A DNA stretch of 6,690 nt, from positions 1-6,690 of the forward strand of contig JAUWXV010000205.1 in NCBI GenBank assembly GCA_030616165.1. Direction: 5' to 3'. Of the stretch, positions 1-6,552 are shown one piece after another. Below the pieces are notes generated by a model. That model was not told where the DNA came from. It saw only the letters and a list, made by a program, of their open reading frames with translations, and did not search any database. Origin of the DNA: a bacterium (lineage in GTDB: Bacteria; SM23-31; JAUVVT01). The position numbers were made by a program, and so were the translations under genes. The first letter of the stretch is position 1, and every line of letters begins with the position of its first letter.

Positions 1-518
1 GAGATGGGTTGAATTGAGTTTAGAGAAATCTTAACAGCACACACGATAACTGGATGCGCCAATCCTTGCTATATTAAACTTGTATGTAAAATCATATTTC
101 CCACAAACAATTATTCCATTCAAATTAGGATTTGATCACTCCTGTAAGAGCTAGTGTTGTATTTCTTAAGTAAATTGATTATATTACCTCTCAAGGAGGT
201 ATACCATCGCGTAATTGGTAATTCGGAAACACAATACTTACTTCTTGACAATATTGTTAGAAAATTATACATTTTCGTCTGGCACGATTGGCAAGCGTAT
301 TGGACGCATGCTCTATCCAAAAAAACGGGGAAGAAAAGTAAAAAATAAAAACAAACAGGTATTTTGTCCCCATATTAACCAGTTAGTTGAAAAAAAGTTC
401 TAACATCGTCCAACCCTGGCAGTCAAGGAATAATCGATATGTTTTGTAGTTAAGGAGTATTAAAATGATTCAATGTTATCAATATATTACTATAACACAT
501 TAAAAACAGACATTTCTA
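1..518. other. Gene-free stretch downstream of pckA
   Basis: I find no supportable gene here. The longest open frames are about 60 codons, overlap each other in several frames, start at GTG or TTG without a properly spaced ribosome binding site, and their translations match no family I recognise. A strong Shine-Dalgarno-like AAGGAGGT lies at 193-200, but no usable start follows at the right distance; the next TTG, at 215, is about 14 bases away. A 12-codon reading frame at 465-503 follows an AAGGAG at 452-457 but is too short to defend. No clear U-tailed hairpin terminator for pckA is visible on the minus strand. The stretch could be a decayed gene or plain intergenic DNA. Confidence 0.5.
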
Positions 519-2117
519 TTATCCTTTCGGACCGGCTTGTTTGATATCACGGCTGATATCAAACTCAAACTCTTTAAAATTTTTCCTAAACATTCCTGCA
601 AGATTTCTGGCTTTATCATCATATGCATTACCATCTTTCCACGTATTCCTTGGGTTCAATATATTCTGAGGAACACCTTCACAAGTTGTTGGAACATTAA
701 TATTAAAAATTGGGTCTTCTTTTGTTTCAACGTGCTTCAATTTACCTTCCAATATTGCGGAGATGATTGCCCTTGTATGGGCAATTGATATTCTTGTCCC
801 AACGCCATAAGGTCCACCCGTCCATCCTGTATTCACTAACCAGCAATCAACATTGTGACGCTTGATTTTCTCTCCCAGAAGTTTACCATATATTGACGGG
901 CGAAGCGCCATAAACGGTGCACCAAAACAGGTGCTAAAAGTAGCCTTCGGTTCGGTCACACCCTTTTCAGTGCCGGCAACCTTGGCAGTATATCCCGATA
1001 AAAAGTGAAATATTGCCTGTTTAGATGTCAGTTTTGCCACTGGTGGTAATACCCCAAAAGCATCCGCAGTGAGCATGATAATATTTTTGGGATGTCCTCC
1101 AATTCCAGACAGTTCAGCATTTGGAATAGCCGTTATATGATAAGCAGCTCGCGTATTCTCTGTTAAAGTATCATCATCAATATCAATTCGACGCGTATTA
1201 TAATTAATAGCCACATTTTCTAATATTGTCCCAAATCTTCGAGTGGTTTGATAGATTTCTGGTTCTGCATTCTCAGATAGCCGAATAACTTTAGCATAAC
1301 AGCCACCTTCAAAATTAAAAACCCCTTTATCGCTCCAGCCATGTTCATCATCCCCTATTAGCCTTCTTTTAGGATCAACGGAGAGAGTTGTTTTTCCCGT
1401 TCCAGATAGACCAAAGAATAATGCAACATCTCCTTTTTCGCCAACATTTGCCGAACAATGCATTGACAATACATTCTGGATTGGTAGAAAATAATTTAAG
1501 ATAGTAAATACCGACTTCTTAATTTCTCCTGCATAACTGGTAGCTCCAATTAAAATAAGTTTTTCACCGAAATTTACCACTATAAATGCTTCTGAATTAG
1601 TACCATCTAATTCAGGTACAGCATGAAACTTCGGAAGATCAATAATAGTAAATTCTGGTATATGTTTTTTATATTTATCAATGCCGTCAATTTGTATAAA
1701 CATGTTCCTGGCAAAAAGACTATGCCAGGCATATTCTGTAATAATACGAATTGGTATCTGATATTCAGGATCTATTCCGGCATAGAGGTCTTGAATGTAT
1801 AAATCTTTCCCCTGAATATTAGCTATTACACGGTGAAACAAAATATTATATTTTTCCTTCGAAATAGGTTTATTCACCTTTCCCCACCAAATATCTTTTT
1901 TGCTTGTTGGTTCTTGAACAATAAACTTATCATTCGGCGACCTACCCGTATAATGACCGGTTCGTACGACCATCGGACCAAGGTGTGATATCAATCCTTC
2001 TCTACGTCTCACTATTTCCTCATACAACATTGGAGTGGATAAATTCCAATAAACATTGCCAACGTTATGAATCCCATGTTTTTCAAGTCCATAATCAGGC
2101 ACATTGAACATTTGCAC
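519..2117 (-). CDS. pckA: Phosphoenolpyruvate carboxykinase (ATP)
   Basis: This cytoplasmic enzyme converts oxaloacetate plus ATP to phosphoenolpyruvate, ADP and CO2, the entry step of gluconeogenesis; it can run in reverse for anaplerosis. The protein has 532 residues, close to the roughly 540 of E. coli PckA, and looks complete. Family motifs are present in order: the oxaloacetate-binding TGRSPNDK with Arg59; the metal/substrate motif YAGEIKK (Tyr195, Lys200, Lys201); His220 in the MHCSAN segment; the P-loop GLSGTGKTTLS at 236-246 with Lys242; the kinase-2 motif IGDDEHGW with Asp256 and Asp257; NTR with Arg323; and the GWTGGPYGVGTR segment near 441. The P-loop and kinase-2 pair identify the ATP-dependent rather than the GTP-dependent family. 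The gene stands alone, divergent from the CHAT locus with 838 bases between the starts. No frameshift or missing key residue was seen. Confidence 0.97.
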   Translation of the reverse strand: MQMFNVPDYGLEKHGIHNVGNVYWNLSTPMLYEEIVRRREGLISHLGPMVVRTGHYTGRSPNDKFIVQEPTSKKDIWWGKVNKPISKEKYNILFHRVIANIQGKDLYIQDLYAGIDPEYQIPIRIITEYAWHSLFARNMFIQIDGIDKYKKHIPEFTIIDLPKFHAVPELDGTNSEAFIVVNFGEKLILIGATSYAGEIKKSVFTILNYFLPIQNVLSMHCSANVGEKGDVALFFGLSGTGKTTLSVDPKRRLIGDDEHGWSDKGVFNFEGGCYAKVIRLSENAEPEIYQTTRRFGTILENVAINYNTRRIDIDDDTLTENTRAAYHITAIPNAELSGIGGHPKNIIMLTADAFGVLPPVAKLTSKQAIFHFLSGYTAKVAGTEKGVTEPKATFSTCFGAPFMALRPSIYGKLLGEKIKRHNVDCWLVNTGWTGGPYGVGTRISIAHTRAIISAILEGKLKHVETKEDPIFNINVPTTCEGVPQNILNPRNTWKDGNAYDDKARNLAGMFRKNFKEFEFDISRDIKQAGPKG

Positions 2118-2129
2118 GATTACACCTCC
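2111..2129 (-). promoter_or_regulatory. pckA ribosome binding site and start choice
   Basis: On the minus strand GGAGGT (complement of 2124-2129) lies 6 bases before a GTG at 2117-2115 and 12 bases before an in-frame ATG at 2111-2109. The spacing favours the GTG start, giving 532 rather than 530 residues. The site is strong, and no other candidate is needed. Confidence 0.7.
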
Positions 2130-2189
2130 ATTTTATCTTTGTAAAATATATTAAAATATATAATATATAATTTATTACTAAAAAACTAT

Positions 2190-2208
2190 AATTAAGTTTC
2201 ACTTAATT
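2190..2208. promoter_or_regulatory. Perfect palindrome upstream of pckA, possible operator
   Basis: AATTAAGT, a TTC spacer and ACTTAATT form a perfect 8+3+8 inverted repeat about 73-91 bases upstream of the pckA start. On the plus strand it runs into seven T residues (2207-2213), the shape of a weak terminator, but no plus-strand gene precedes it. A dimeric regulator site for pckA is the more natural reading. Chance is a real alternative in DNA this AT-rich. Confidence 0.3.
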
Positions 2209-2597
2209 TTTTTATGTTATCGAAACGTCTTGTACAATTTTCTATAGAAATTAAGGTATAGATTTCATTATTTCAAATGATTATTTCGCGAAACTTTTCC
2301 ATAGACTTTAAACCTTTCTTAACTTCACATTCTTTTATTTGCTACAAATTGACACGATGCGGCACCATATTACACCATTACTAACATAAATAAACACATT
2401 TATTTTTATTATTACAATTAAAAAATTAATTTTACTTTCTTTCAACAAAATCTTTAAACAACCTAATAATTAGATTTGGAAAAAGTGAAAAAAATCCCAC
2501 TATTTATAAACAAATCACATTATCTCAAATAATAGTTCTAATTAAAGATTATCTTATTAAATATTTCAATTTTAAAATAATATATTAGTATTAATAA

Positions 2598-2722
2598 ATG
2601 AGTCAAGTTTAAAAAGGTTAAAACCGCGAATTTCGCTAATCAACACTGATTGATTTTTATTAAATTGTGTAATATTAAATTCGTGAAATTCGCGTAATTA
2701 GCGGTTTTTAGAGCGGACTCAT
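2598..2722. repeat. Long imperfect inverted repeat (MITE-like or intergenic palindrome)
   Basis: Three nested arm pairs are visible: ATGAGTC (2598-2604) with GACTCAT (2716-2722); AAAACCGC (2620-2627) with GCGGTTTT (2701-2708); and CGCGAATTTC (2625-2634) with GAAATTCGCG (2685-2694). The two inner pairs share bases on the left side, so they are alternative pairings rather than one continuous stem. It is the only GC-containing island in the spacer. The GTGAAATTCGCGTAATTAGCGG style of sequence resembles palindromic elements scattered between genes in many bacterial genomes; that resemblance is from memory. It has no coding capacity and no obvious target-site duplication. Confidence 0.55.
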
Positions 2723-2955
2723 AAATAAAATTTATCTTTTGTTTTAAACAATTTTTTTATTACATTTTTATATATACAAAATTTAAACTTTTGGAAAAGA
2801 AATTTCATGAGACATACCAGTCCCTGCCAAAGCATTTATAGATTAAACAGAAACTAATCAATTTCTCCTGCTCTAATTGAACCGGAAAATTAATCAAAAC
2901 CGCTCCTTTTGTCGTAAATATTTTTCTTTCGTCAAAAATAAGTGAAAATAAAATT

Positions 2956-3696
2956 ATGTTTTCAGATACTGAAAATTTCAATCTTCACATTGAGAAAATT
3001 AATAAAAAAGACACTTTCAAGACTGTTGTGAAAGATGAAAAAAAGAATATCCTTGCTGAAAATACTTTCCGCTATCACATTGATAGTTTCATACTTTCAA
3101 CGCTTGAAGACGTCATTGGGGAAAATGTGCAGGAAAAAGCAAAACTTATCAGAGACTTTGGAAGTGAACTCTTTAACACGGTTTTTTCTGGGGTGATTCT
3201 TGGAATGTATAAAAAAGTAAAAGAGCAAAATAAGTTACTCCGCATAAAACTTATATTTAAAAAGGATGAACCTGAACTTCTGCAGTTACCCTGGGAATTT
3301 ATGTTTGATGGAAAAAATTTCCTGTCAGCATATACAGGAATATCGTTATTACGGGTAATCGATGGAATACCCTATAAACAAATTGAAAAAATTCATGGAA
3401 AGATTAAAATATTGTTTGTCATCTCGAGCCCCCTTGACCTGAAAGACCACGAGCGTCTTCAAATCGAAAGAGAACAGATGCTTATCCTTCAAGCCGTTGA
3501 CAGGGCTGTTTCTGCAAACAGGATTGAAATTACCTTTGAAGACGAAGCCTCTCTTAGAAATATCCAGACTCTGCTCGATGAAGAGGAATATCATATACTC
3601 CATTACACAGGTCATGGTCTTTATTCTGAACAGGAGGATAAGGGATATTTATTACTTGAAGGTGATTCCGGGAAAAGAGACTTGTTGACAATATAA
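2956..3696 (+). CDS. CHAT-domain protein, N-terminal fragment (His half)
   Basis: This 246-residue frame carries the first part of a CHAT (caspase HetF-associated with TPRs) domain. The segment LLQLPWEFMFDGKNFLS (about 112-128) is the usual CHAT entry strand, followed by LLRVI, the KILFVISSP strand and the DEEEYHILHYTGHG segment, in which His220 is the expected catalytic histidine. The frame then ends abruptly at a TAA (3694-3696) just after GKRDLLTI, before the cysteine motif. The ATG at 2956 is the only usual start codon after the upstream stop at 2878-2880. It is preceded only by a weak AAGTGA about ten bases away. The residues before the CHAT core (FNLHIEKINKKDTF onward) fit a typical CHAT leader, so the N terminus appears whole. 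Alone, this product would be an inactive half-protease. Confidence 0.75.
   Translation: MFSDTENFNLHIEKINKKDTFKTVVKDEKKNILAENTFRYHIDSFILSTLEDVIGENVQEKAKLIRDFGSELFNTVFSGVILGMYKKVKEQNKLLRIKLIFKKDEPELLQLPWEFMFDGKNFLSAYTGISLLRVIDGIPYKQIEKIHGKIKILFVISSPLDLKDHERLQIEREQMLILQAVDRAVSANRIEITFEDEASLRNIQTLLDEEEYHILHYTGHGLYSEQEDKGYLLLEGDSGKRDLLTI
3666..3693 (+). other. Frameshift window within the CHAT domain
   Basis: The upstream frame stops at 3694-3696. The downstream frame has its previous stop at 3663-3665, so the change of frame must fall between them. The protein context (GKRDL then VDNIRVAELLAG) is best restored if one C is missing next to 3681, i.e. an ancestral GACCTTGTTGAC. A GGGAAAA run at 3670-3676 looks like a slippery heptamer, but it lies in the wrong register: the zero-frame codons are GGG AAA AGA. 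No strong downstream stem is evident. Confidence 0.7.
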
Positions 3697-3794
3697 GAGT
3701 CGCTGAACTCCTTGCCGGCTACTCTTCTTTACTCCTTGTCTTCCTTTCAGGATGTCAGACTGCTAAAACATCGGGGAGAAGAAGTCTAAGTGAT

Positions 3795-6062
3795 TTGTCA
3801 ACTCCATTACTGCTCGGGGGAATTCCCGCTGTCATGTCCATGCAGTATTCTGTCGCCGATGTATCTGCTACGTCATTTACAGAAAAGTTCTACACCGAAA
3901 TTAGCAGTGGAACACCCATTGATAAAGCATTAACGGATGCCCGGAAACAACTTTACCTCAATGAGGTGAGAGGAACGGTTGACTTTGCCACTCCTGTTTT
4001 ATATTCAGACGACCCCGACTGCCTCTGCACCGAAGAGAAAAAACCTGAAGTTCTAAAACCCGGTTTCAAATTCGATAAAGAAATCACGTATAAAAAAAAT
4101 ATTGTTCTCACTCTTGAACAACTTGGTACTAAATTTATCGGCAGGAGAAAAGAACTGAGAAGAATTAAAGAAGCTTTCTTTTCAAGAGGAACAAGAGCTG
4201 TGGTTCTCCACGGAATTGGCGGTATCGGAAAAACGGTTATATCGACGAAAATTGCTGAAAAAATTGAAAAACAGTTTGACGGAATCTACGCCTTTGACTG
4301 CGGAAGCGGTCTGAAAATCGAAGAAATCCTTATCCAGTTAAATGAGTTCCTGAAAAGAATTGATGTAAATGCATTAGACGAAGTAGTAACCTCACAGGCA
4401 CCAATCGATATAAAAATCAATTATCTGGCACAGGTCCTTACACAAATAAAACTTCTCCTTATTTTTGACAACTTCGATTCACTCCTGAAAAAAGAAGGCG
4501 GAAGATGGGAACTAACTAATCCTGTTCTAAAAAAAGGTCTCAAATCCCTTATCAATCAGTGTAAGGAGGGCTCTCGTTTTATCTTTACAAGCAGATACAC
4601 ATTCAATCTTACGGACGGAAGAATAACGGGGGAAATAGATGAAATAAACATCGGCGAATTATCACAGCCGGAAGCCATTATGGTGATGAACAGATTTCCG
4701 GAAATCGCAAAAGAGGATTTTTATACAAAACGTGATATTTATGAAAAAATAGGCGGTCATCCTTATACCATTAATATCTTCGGAAAACATGCCCGAATCA
4801 AGTCTGTTGAAGAAGTATTGAAGGATATAGCACATGTTAACAGGGATATGGTCGAATTCACCCTTCTTGATAAAAGTTATGAAGCGTTAAGCGAAAATGC
4901 CAGGAATCTTATTACCCGAACCGCTGTATTTAAAAAATCTGTCCCTCTTTCTGCCCTGAAATGGATGGTCAAAAATAACAGTGAATCTCCTAAAATTGAT
5001 AATCAAATCAATGAACTAATCCACTGGGGTCTAATTATCAAAATAGAAGATAAACAGGAAGAAACCTATCAGGTGCACACCCTCGTCAAAGATTTCATAA
5101 AAGAGAGAATTGGTAATCAAGAATGGAAGAAATGGCTCATTAAAGCCGCAGAATATTATGAAGATTTATTTGAAAAAACAAAGATTCTCTTGGACCTCCT
5201 CGATGCCCGTGAATTATATTTTACTGCGGGTGAATACGATAAGGCAGGAACCATTGTATCTAATGTTACTGAGTACTTACACAGATGGGGATTTATTGAC
5301 CTTGTTCAATCATTGAATGAACAGACTGTCAATACATCCTCAGGTCTTGTTAAGGCTACTGCTTTACATAATCTTGGAATAATTTACCAATCTCAAGGCG
5401 AATATAAAAAGGCACTTGAGAAGTATAATGAGAGTTTGATAATATCTAAGGAATTAGGCGACAAGAAGGGCATTGCTGATACTCTCCATCAATTGGGAAA
5501 TATTCATTACCTACAAGGCAAATATGAAAAGGCTTTGGAGAAGTATAATGAGAGTTTGAAGATAGAGAAGGAATTAGGCAACAAACAGGGCATTGCTCAA
5601 TCTCTTCATCAACTAGGAATGATTTATCAAGACCAGGGCGAATATGAAAAGGCTTTAGAGAAGTATAATGAGAGTCTTAAGATAAAGAAGGAGTTAGGCG
5701 ATAAACAAGGAATTGCTAATACTCTCCATCAATTGGGAATGATTTTTCATTACCAGAGCGAATATGAAAAGGCGCTGGAGAAGTATAATGAGAGTTTGAA
5801 GATATCTAAGGATTTAAGCGATAAACAGGGCATTGCTTCAACTCTCGGACAATTAGGCATGATTTGTGAAATTAAGAAAGAATACAAAAATGCATTAAGG
5901 AATTATAAGATTGCTCATAATATATTTGAATTTTTAAATTCACCTAATAAAAAAATTGCTGAAAATTATATAGAAAAATTAAAAGAAAAAATAGGCAAAG
6001 AAACCTTTGAAAAATATTGTAATGAAATAATGGAAGAACTTAAAAAGAGTGAAAATGGATAA
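3795..6062 (+). CDS. CHAT C-terminal part plus NB-ARC ATPase and TPRs, C-terminal fragment
   Basis: This is the second piece of the broken gene. Counted from the TTG at 3795 it has 755 residues. The frame is open back to 3666, and the untranslated upstream part (3702-3794) encodes the rest of the CHAT core, including Cys at 3753-3755 in SGCQTA. From the TTG: the end of the CHAT domain (residues 1-75, LLLGGIPAVMSMQYSV and the FYTEISSGTPIDKALTDAR helix); NB-ARC/STAND ATPase from F114 (FIGRRKEL) with P-loop GIGGIGKT 140-147, Walker B LLLIFD ending at Asp225, sensor-like Arg267 in FIFTSRY and GGHP at 320-323; a winged-helix region about 355-440; helical linker; and five 40-residue TPRs from about 523. 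No ATG, GTG or TTG exists in this frame upstream of the cysteine, and the TTG lacks a convincing binding site, so independent translation from 3795 is doubtful. The last codons overlap the next gene. Confidence 0.8.
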   Translation: MSTPLLLGGIPAVMSMQYSVADVSATSFTEKFYTEISSGTPIDKALTDARKQLYLNEVRGTVDFATPVLYSDDPDCLCTEEKKPEVLKPGFKFDKEITYKKNIVLTLEQLGTKFIGRRKELRRIKEAFFSRGTRAVVLHGIGGIGKTVISTKIAEKIEKQFDGIYAFDCGSGLKIEEILIQLNEFLKRIDVNALDEVVTSQAPIDIKINYLAQVLTQIKLLLIFDNFDSLLKKEGGRWELTNPVLKKGLKSLINQCKEGSRFIFTSRYTFNLTDGRITGEIDEINIGELSQPEAIMVMNRFPEIAKEDFYTKRDIYEKIGGHPYTINIFGKHARIKSVEEVLKDIAHVNRDMVEFTLLDKSYEALSENARNLITRTAVFKKSVPLSALKWMVKNNSESPKIDNQINELIHWGLIIKIEDKQEETYQVHTLVKDFIKERIGNQEWKKWLIKAAEYYEDLFEKTKILLDLLDARELYFTAGEYDKAGTIVSNVTEYLHRWGFIDLVQSLNEQTVNTSSGLVKATALHNLGIIYQSQGEYKKALEKYNESLIISKELGDKKGIADTLHQLGNIHYLQGKYEKALEKYNESLKIEKELGNKQGIAQSLHQLGMIYQDQGEYEKALEKYNESLKIKKELGDKQGIANTLHQLGMIFHYQSEYEKALEKYNESLKISKDLSDKQGIASTLGQLGMICEIKKEYKNALRNYKIAHNIFEFLNSPNKKIAENYIEKLKEKIGKETFEKYCNEIMEELKKSENG
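5364..5963 (+). repeat. Tandem 120-bp TPR-coding repeats
   Basis: Units begin at 5364, 5484, 5604, 5724 and 5844 with an exact 120-base period and no indels, each coding one 40-residue TPR of the form LHQLGxIY..G.YEKALEKYNESLKI.KELGDKQGIA. An 18-base core (gagaagtataatgagagt) is identical in the first four units, at 5418, 5538, 5658 and 5778. My hand count for units three and four gives about 98 of 120 identical bases. The fifth unit is diverged and caps the array. Nucleotide similarity this high suggests recent tandem duplication, and the copy number may vary between strains. Confidence 0.85.
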
Positions 6063-6249
6063 TTTAAGGAAAGTAAGATGCCCTCATTGTAAAACAATTA
6101 ATTCAGTGGATATAACTTCAGAGTTGAAAAAACATGAGGAAGTTGTGATTAAAAAAATCCTCTCTGATCCAAATATTAATAAATATATTCCAAAGAGTAT
6201 TGAGGTAATCTGTACCCACTGCAAAAAACCATTTAAAATAAATATTTAA
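6055..6249 (+). CDS. Small zinc-ribbon-like protein of unknown function
   Basis: This 64-residue hydrophilic protein carries two CxxC pairs, CPHC near the N terminus (Cys9, Cys12) and CTHC near the C terminus (Cys53, Cys56). That spacing suits a single four-cysteine zinc ribbon or knuckle with a charged helical insert (SELKKHEEVVIKKIL). I do not recognise the family and see no signal peptide or membrane segment. The ATG at 6055 follows AAAGAG at 6044-6049 by 5 bases and overlaps the stop of the preceding gene by 8 bases, indicating translational coupling. A GTG at 6049, two codons earlier, is an alternative start (66 residues). The overlap implies one transcript with the CHAT-ATPase-TPR gene, so a functional link (partner, regulator or substrate) is plausible but unproven. 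A chance ORF is unlikely given the two intact CxxC pairs. Confidence 0.75.
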   Translation: MDNLRKVRCPHCKTINSVDITSELKKHEEVVIKKILSDPNINKYIPKSIEVICTHCKKPFKINI

Positions 6250-6251
6250 AT

Positions 6252-6307
6252 TATTGTAGGGACAGAACAATACCTGCACACTGTGCCTGCACTTTTTGTT
6301 CTATCCC
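6252..6307. repeat. GGGACAG hairpin repeat, copy 1
   Basis: The first 34 bases (6252-6285) match copy 2 at 32 of 34 positions. Within the copy, GGGACAGAACAA (6259-6270) pairs with TTGTTCTATCCC (6296-6307) at 11 of 12 positions around a 25-base loop. It starts only two bases after the zinc-ribbon gene stop, so it may affect the end or stability of that transcript. Confidence 0.7.
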
Positions 6308-6334
6308 CACATAATAATCATTTGTTATTAAATA

Positions 6335-6378
6335 TATTGTAGGGACAGGACAATGCCTGCACACTGTGTCCTGTCCTT
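6335..6378. repeat. GGGACAG hairpin repeat, copy 2
   Basis: This is the second copy, 83 bases downstream of and in the same orientation as the first. GGACAGGACA (6343-6352) pairs perfectly with TGTCCTGTCC (6367-6376) over a 14-base loop, and a G-T and an A-T pair extend the stem outward. Its right arm is shorter and different from that of copy 1, yet each copy keeps its own pairing, which suggests the hairpin itself is selected or is copied with the element. Confidence 0.7.
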
Positions 6379-6429
6379 ATATCAAATATAACATTGTTTA
6401 ACCATTATGATTAATACAAGGACTTTTAA

Positions 6430-6531
6430 GGCGGGATTGCCACGTCATCCCGAAGTTTCGGGACTCCTGACAATTAAAAAAATAGGGCATGTCATTGCGA
6501 GTATCCCGCCCAGCGGGAGACGAAGCAATCT
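6430..6531. repeat. Imperfect palindrome of the GTCATTGCGAG / GAAGCAATCTC type
   Basis: GATTGCCACGTC (6435-6446) and GACGAAGCAATC (6519-6530) are inverted arms matching at 10 of 12 positions. GGCGGGAT (6430-6437) also pairs perfectly with ATCCCGCC (6503-6510). Two local hairpins sit inside: TCCCGAA/TTCGGGA (6448-6463) and TCCCGC/GCGGGA (6504-6518). From memory, GTCATTGCGAG...GAAGCAATCTC elements are dispersed between genes in many unrelated bacterial genomes. Confidence 0.65.
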
Positions 6532-6552
6532 CAATAAATATTTAACCTGATT

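Larger units (their letters stand above)
2118..2955. other. AT-rich divergent intergenic spacer
   Basis: This is 838 bases of extremely AT-rich DNA between the divergent starts of pckA and the CHAT gene. No reading frame is supportable. It should contain the promoters of both genes, but A/T-rich -10-like hexamers are so frequent that I cannot choose one; the one good TTGACA, at 2349-2354 on the plus strand, lacks a -10 at proper spacing. Short perfect palindromes occur at 2190-2208, 2239-2250 (TTTCTATAGAAA) and 2284-2293 (TTTCGCGAAA). A longer inverted repeat sits at 2598-2722. The frame of the CHAT gene stays open back to 2881 but offers no ATG, GTG or TTG before 2956. Confidence 0.6.
2956..6062 (+). 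pseudogene. Frameshifted CHAT protease / NB-ARC ATPase / TPR protein (whole gene)
   Basis: The two consecutive plus-strand reading frames belong to one gene interrupted by a -1 frameshift. Joining GAC at 3679-3681 to the next frame at 3681 restores a continuous protein of about 1035 residues through the expected CHAT sequence KRDLVDNIRVAELLAG. Order in the rejoined protein: N-terminal CHAT-associated region (about 1-140); CHAT protease domain (about 145-355) with His220 in HYTGHG and Cys267 in FLSGCQTA; NB-ARC/STAND ATPase (about 394-630) with the P-loop at 420-427; winged-helix and helical linker (about 640-800); TPR array (about 803-1005). Such proteins are thought to act as signal-activated proteases; CHAT and STAND proteins are recurrent in bacterial immunity. 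Apart from the one shift there is no internal stop and every key motif is kept, so the break is either recent or an assembly error. I score the call as a single disrupted gene. Confidence 0.7.

Noticed and set aside
154-403. Two overlapping 62-64 codon plus-strand frames (154-348 and 215-403) and the minus-strand frame 120-320 across them
   Set aside because: Starts are GTG or TTG without properly spaced binding sites, the translations resemble no family I know, and all three overlap the same DNA.
465-503. 12-codon ORF preceded by AAGGAG
   Set aside because: The spacing to the ATG is good, but it is too short and ends before pckA on the opposite strand, with no context to support a leader peptide.
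537-788. 83-codon plus-strand frame inside pckA
   Set aside because: It is antisense to a conserved part of pckA, and its low-complexity hydrophobic translation is typical of a shadow frame.
2349-2354. TTGACA as the -35 of a promoter for the CHAT gene
   Set aside because: No acceptable -10 hexamer lies 16-18 bases downstream, and it is about 600 bases from the gene.
2807-2857. Short ATG frame of 16 codons upstream of the CHAT gene
   Set aside because: No good ribosome binding site, no recognisable content, and it is not in frame with or close to the main gene.
3670-3676. GGGAAAA as a programmed -1 slippery site
   Set aside because: The zero-frame codons are GGG AAA AGA, so the heptamer is in the wrong register. 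There is no evident stimulatory stem or upstream Shine-Dalgarno. Recoding is not excluded but not supported.
3349-3688. Frames 3349-3615 (minus) and 3497-3688 (plus) within the CHAT fragment, and 5110-5316 (plus) within the second fragment
   Set aside because: They lie wholly inside recognisable domain-coding sequence in other frames and have no motifs of their own.
3795-3797. TTG as a genuine start for an independent NB-ARC/TPR protein
   Set aside because: It falls in the middle of the CHAT domain, after the catalytic cysteine. The frame is open and CHAT-like upstream of it, and no well-spaced ribosome binding site precedes it.
5364-5963. The regular 120-base repeat as a CRISPR or satellite array
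   Set aside because: The units are fully coding, keep frame, and translate to canonical TPRs; there is no repeat-spacer structure.
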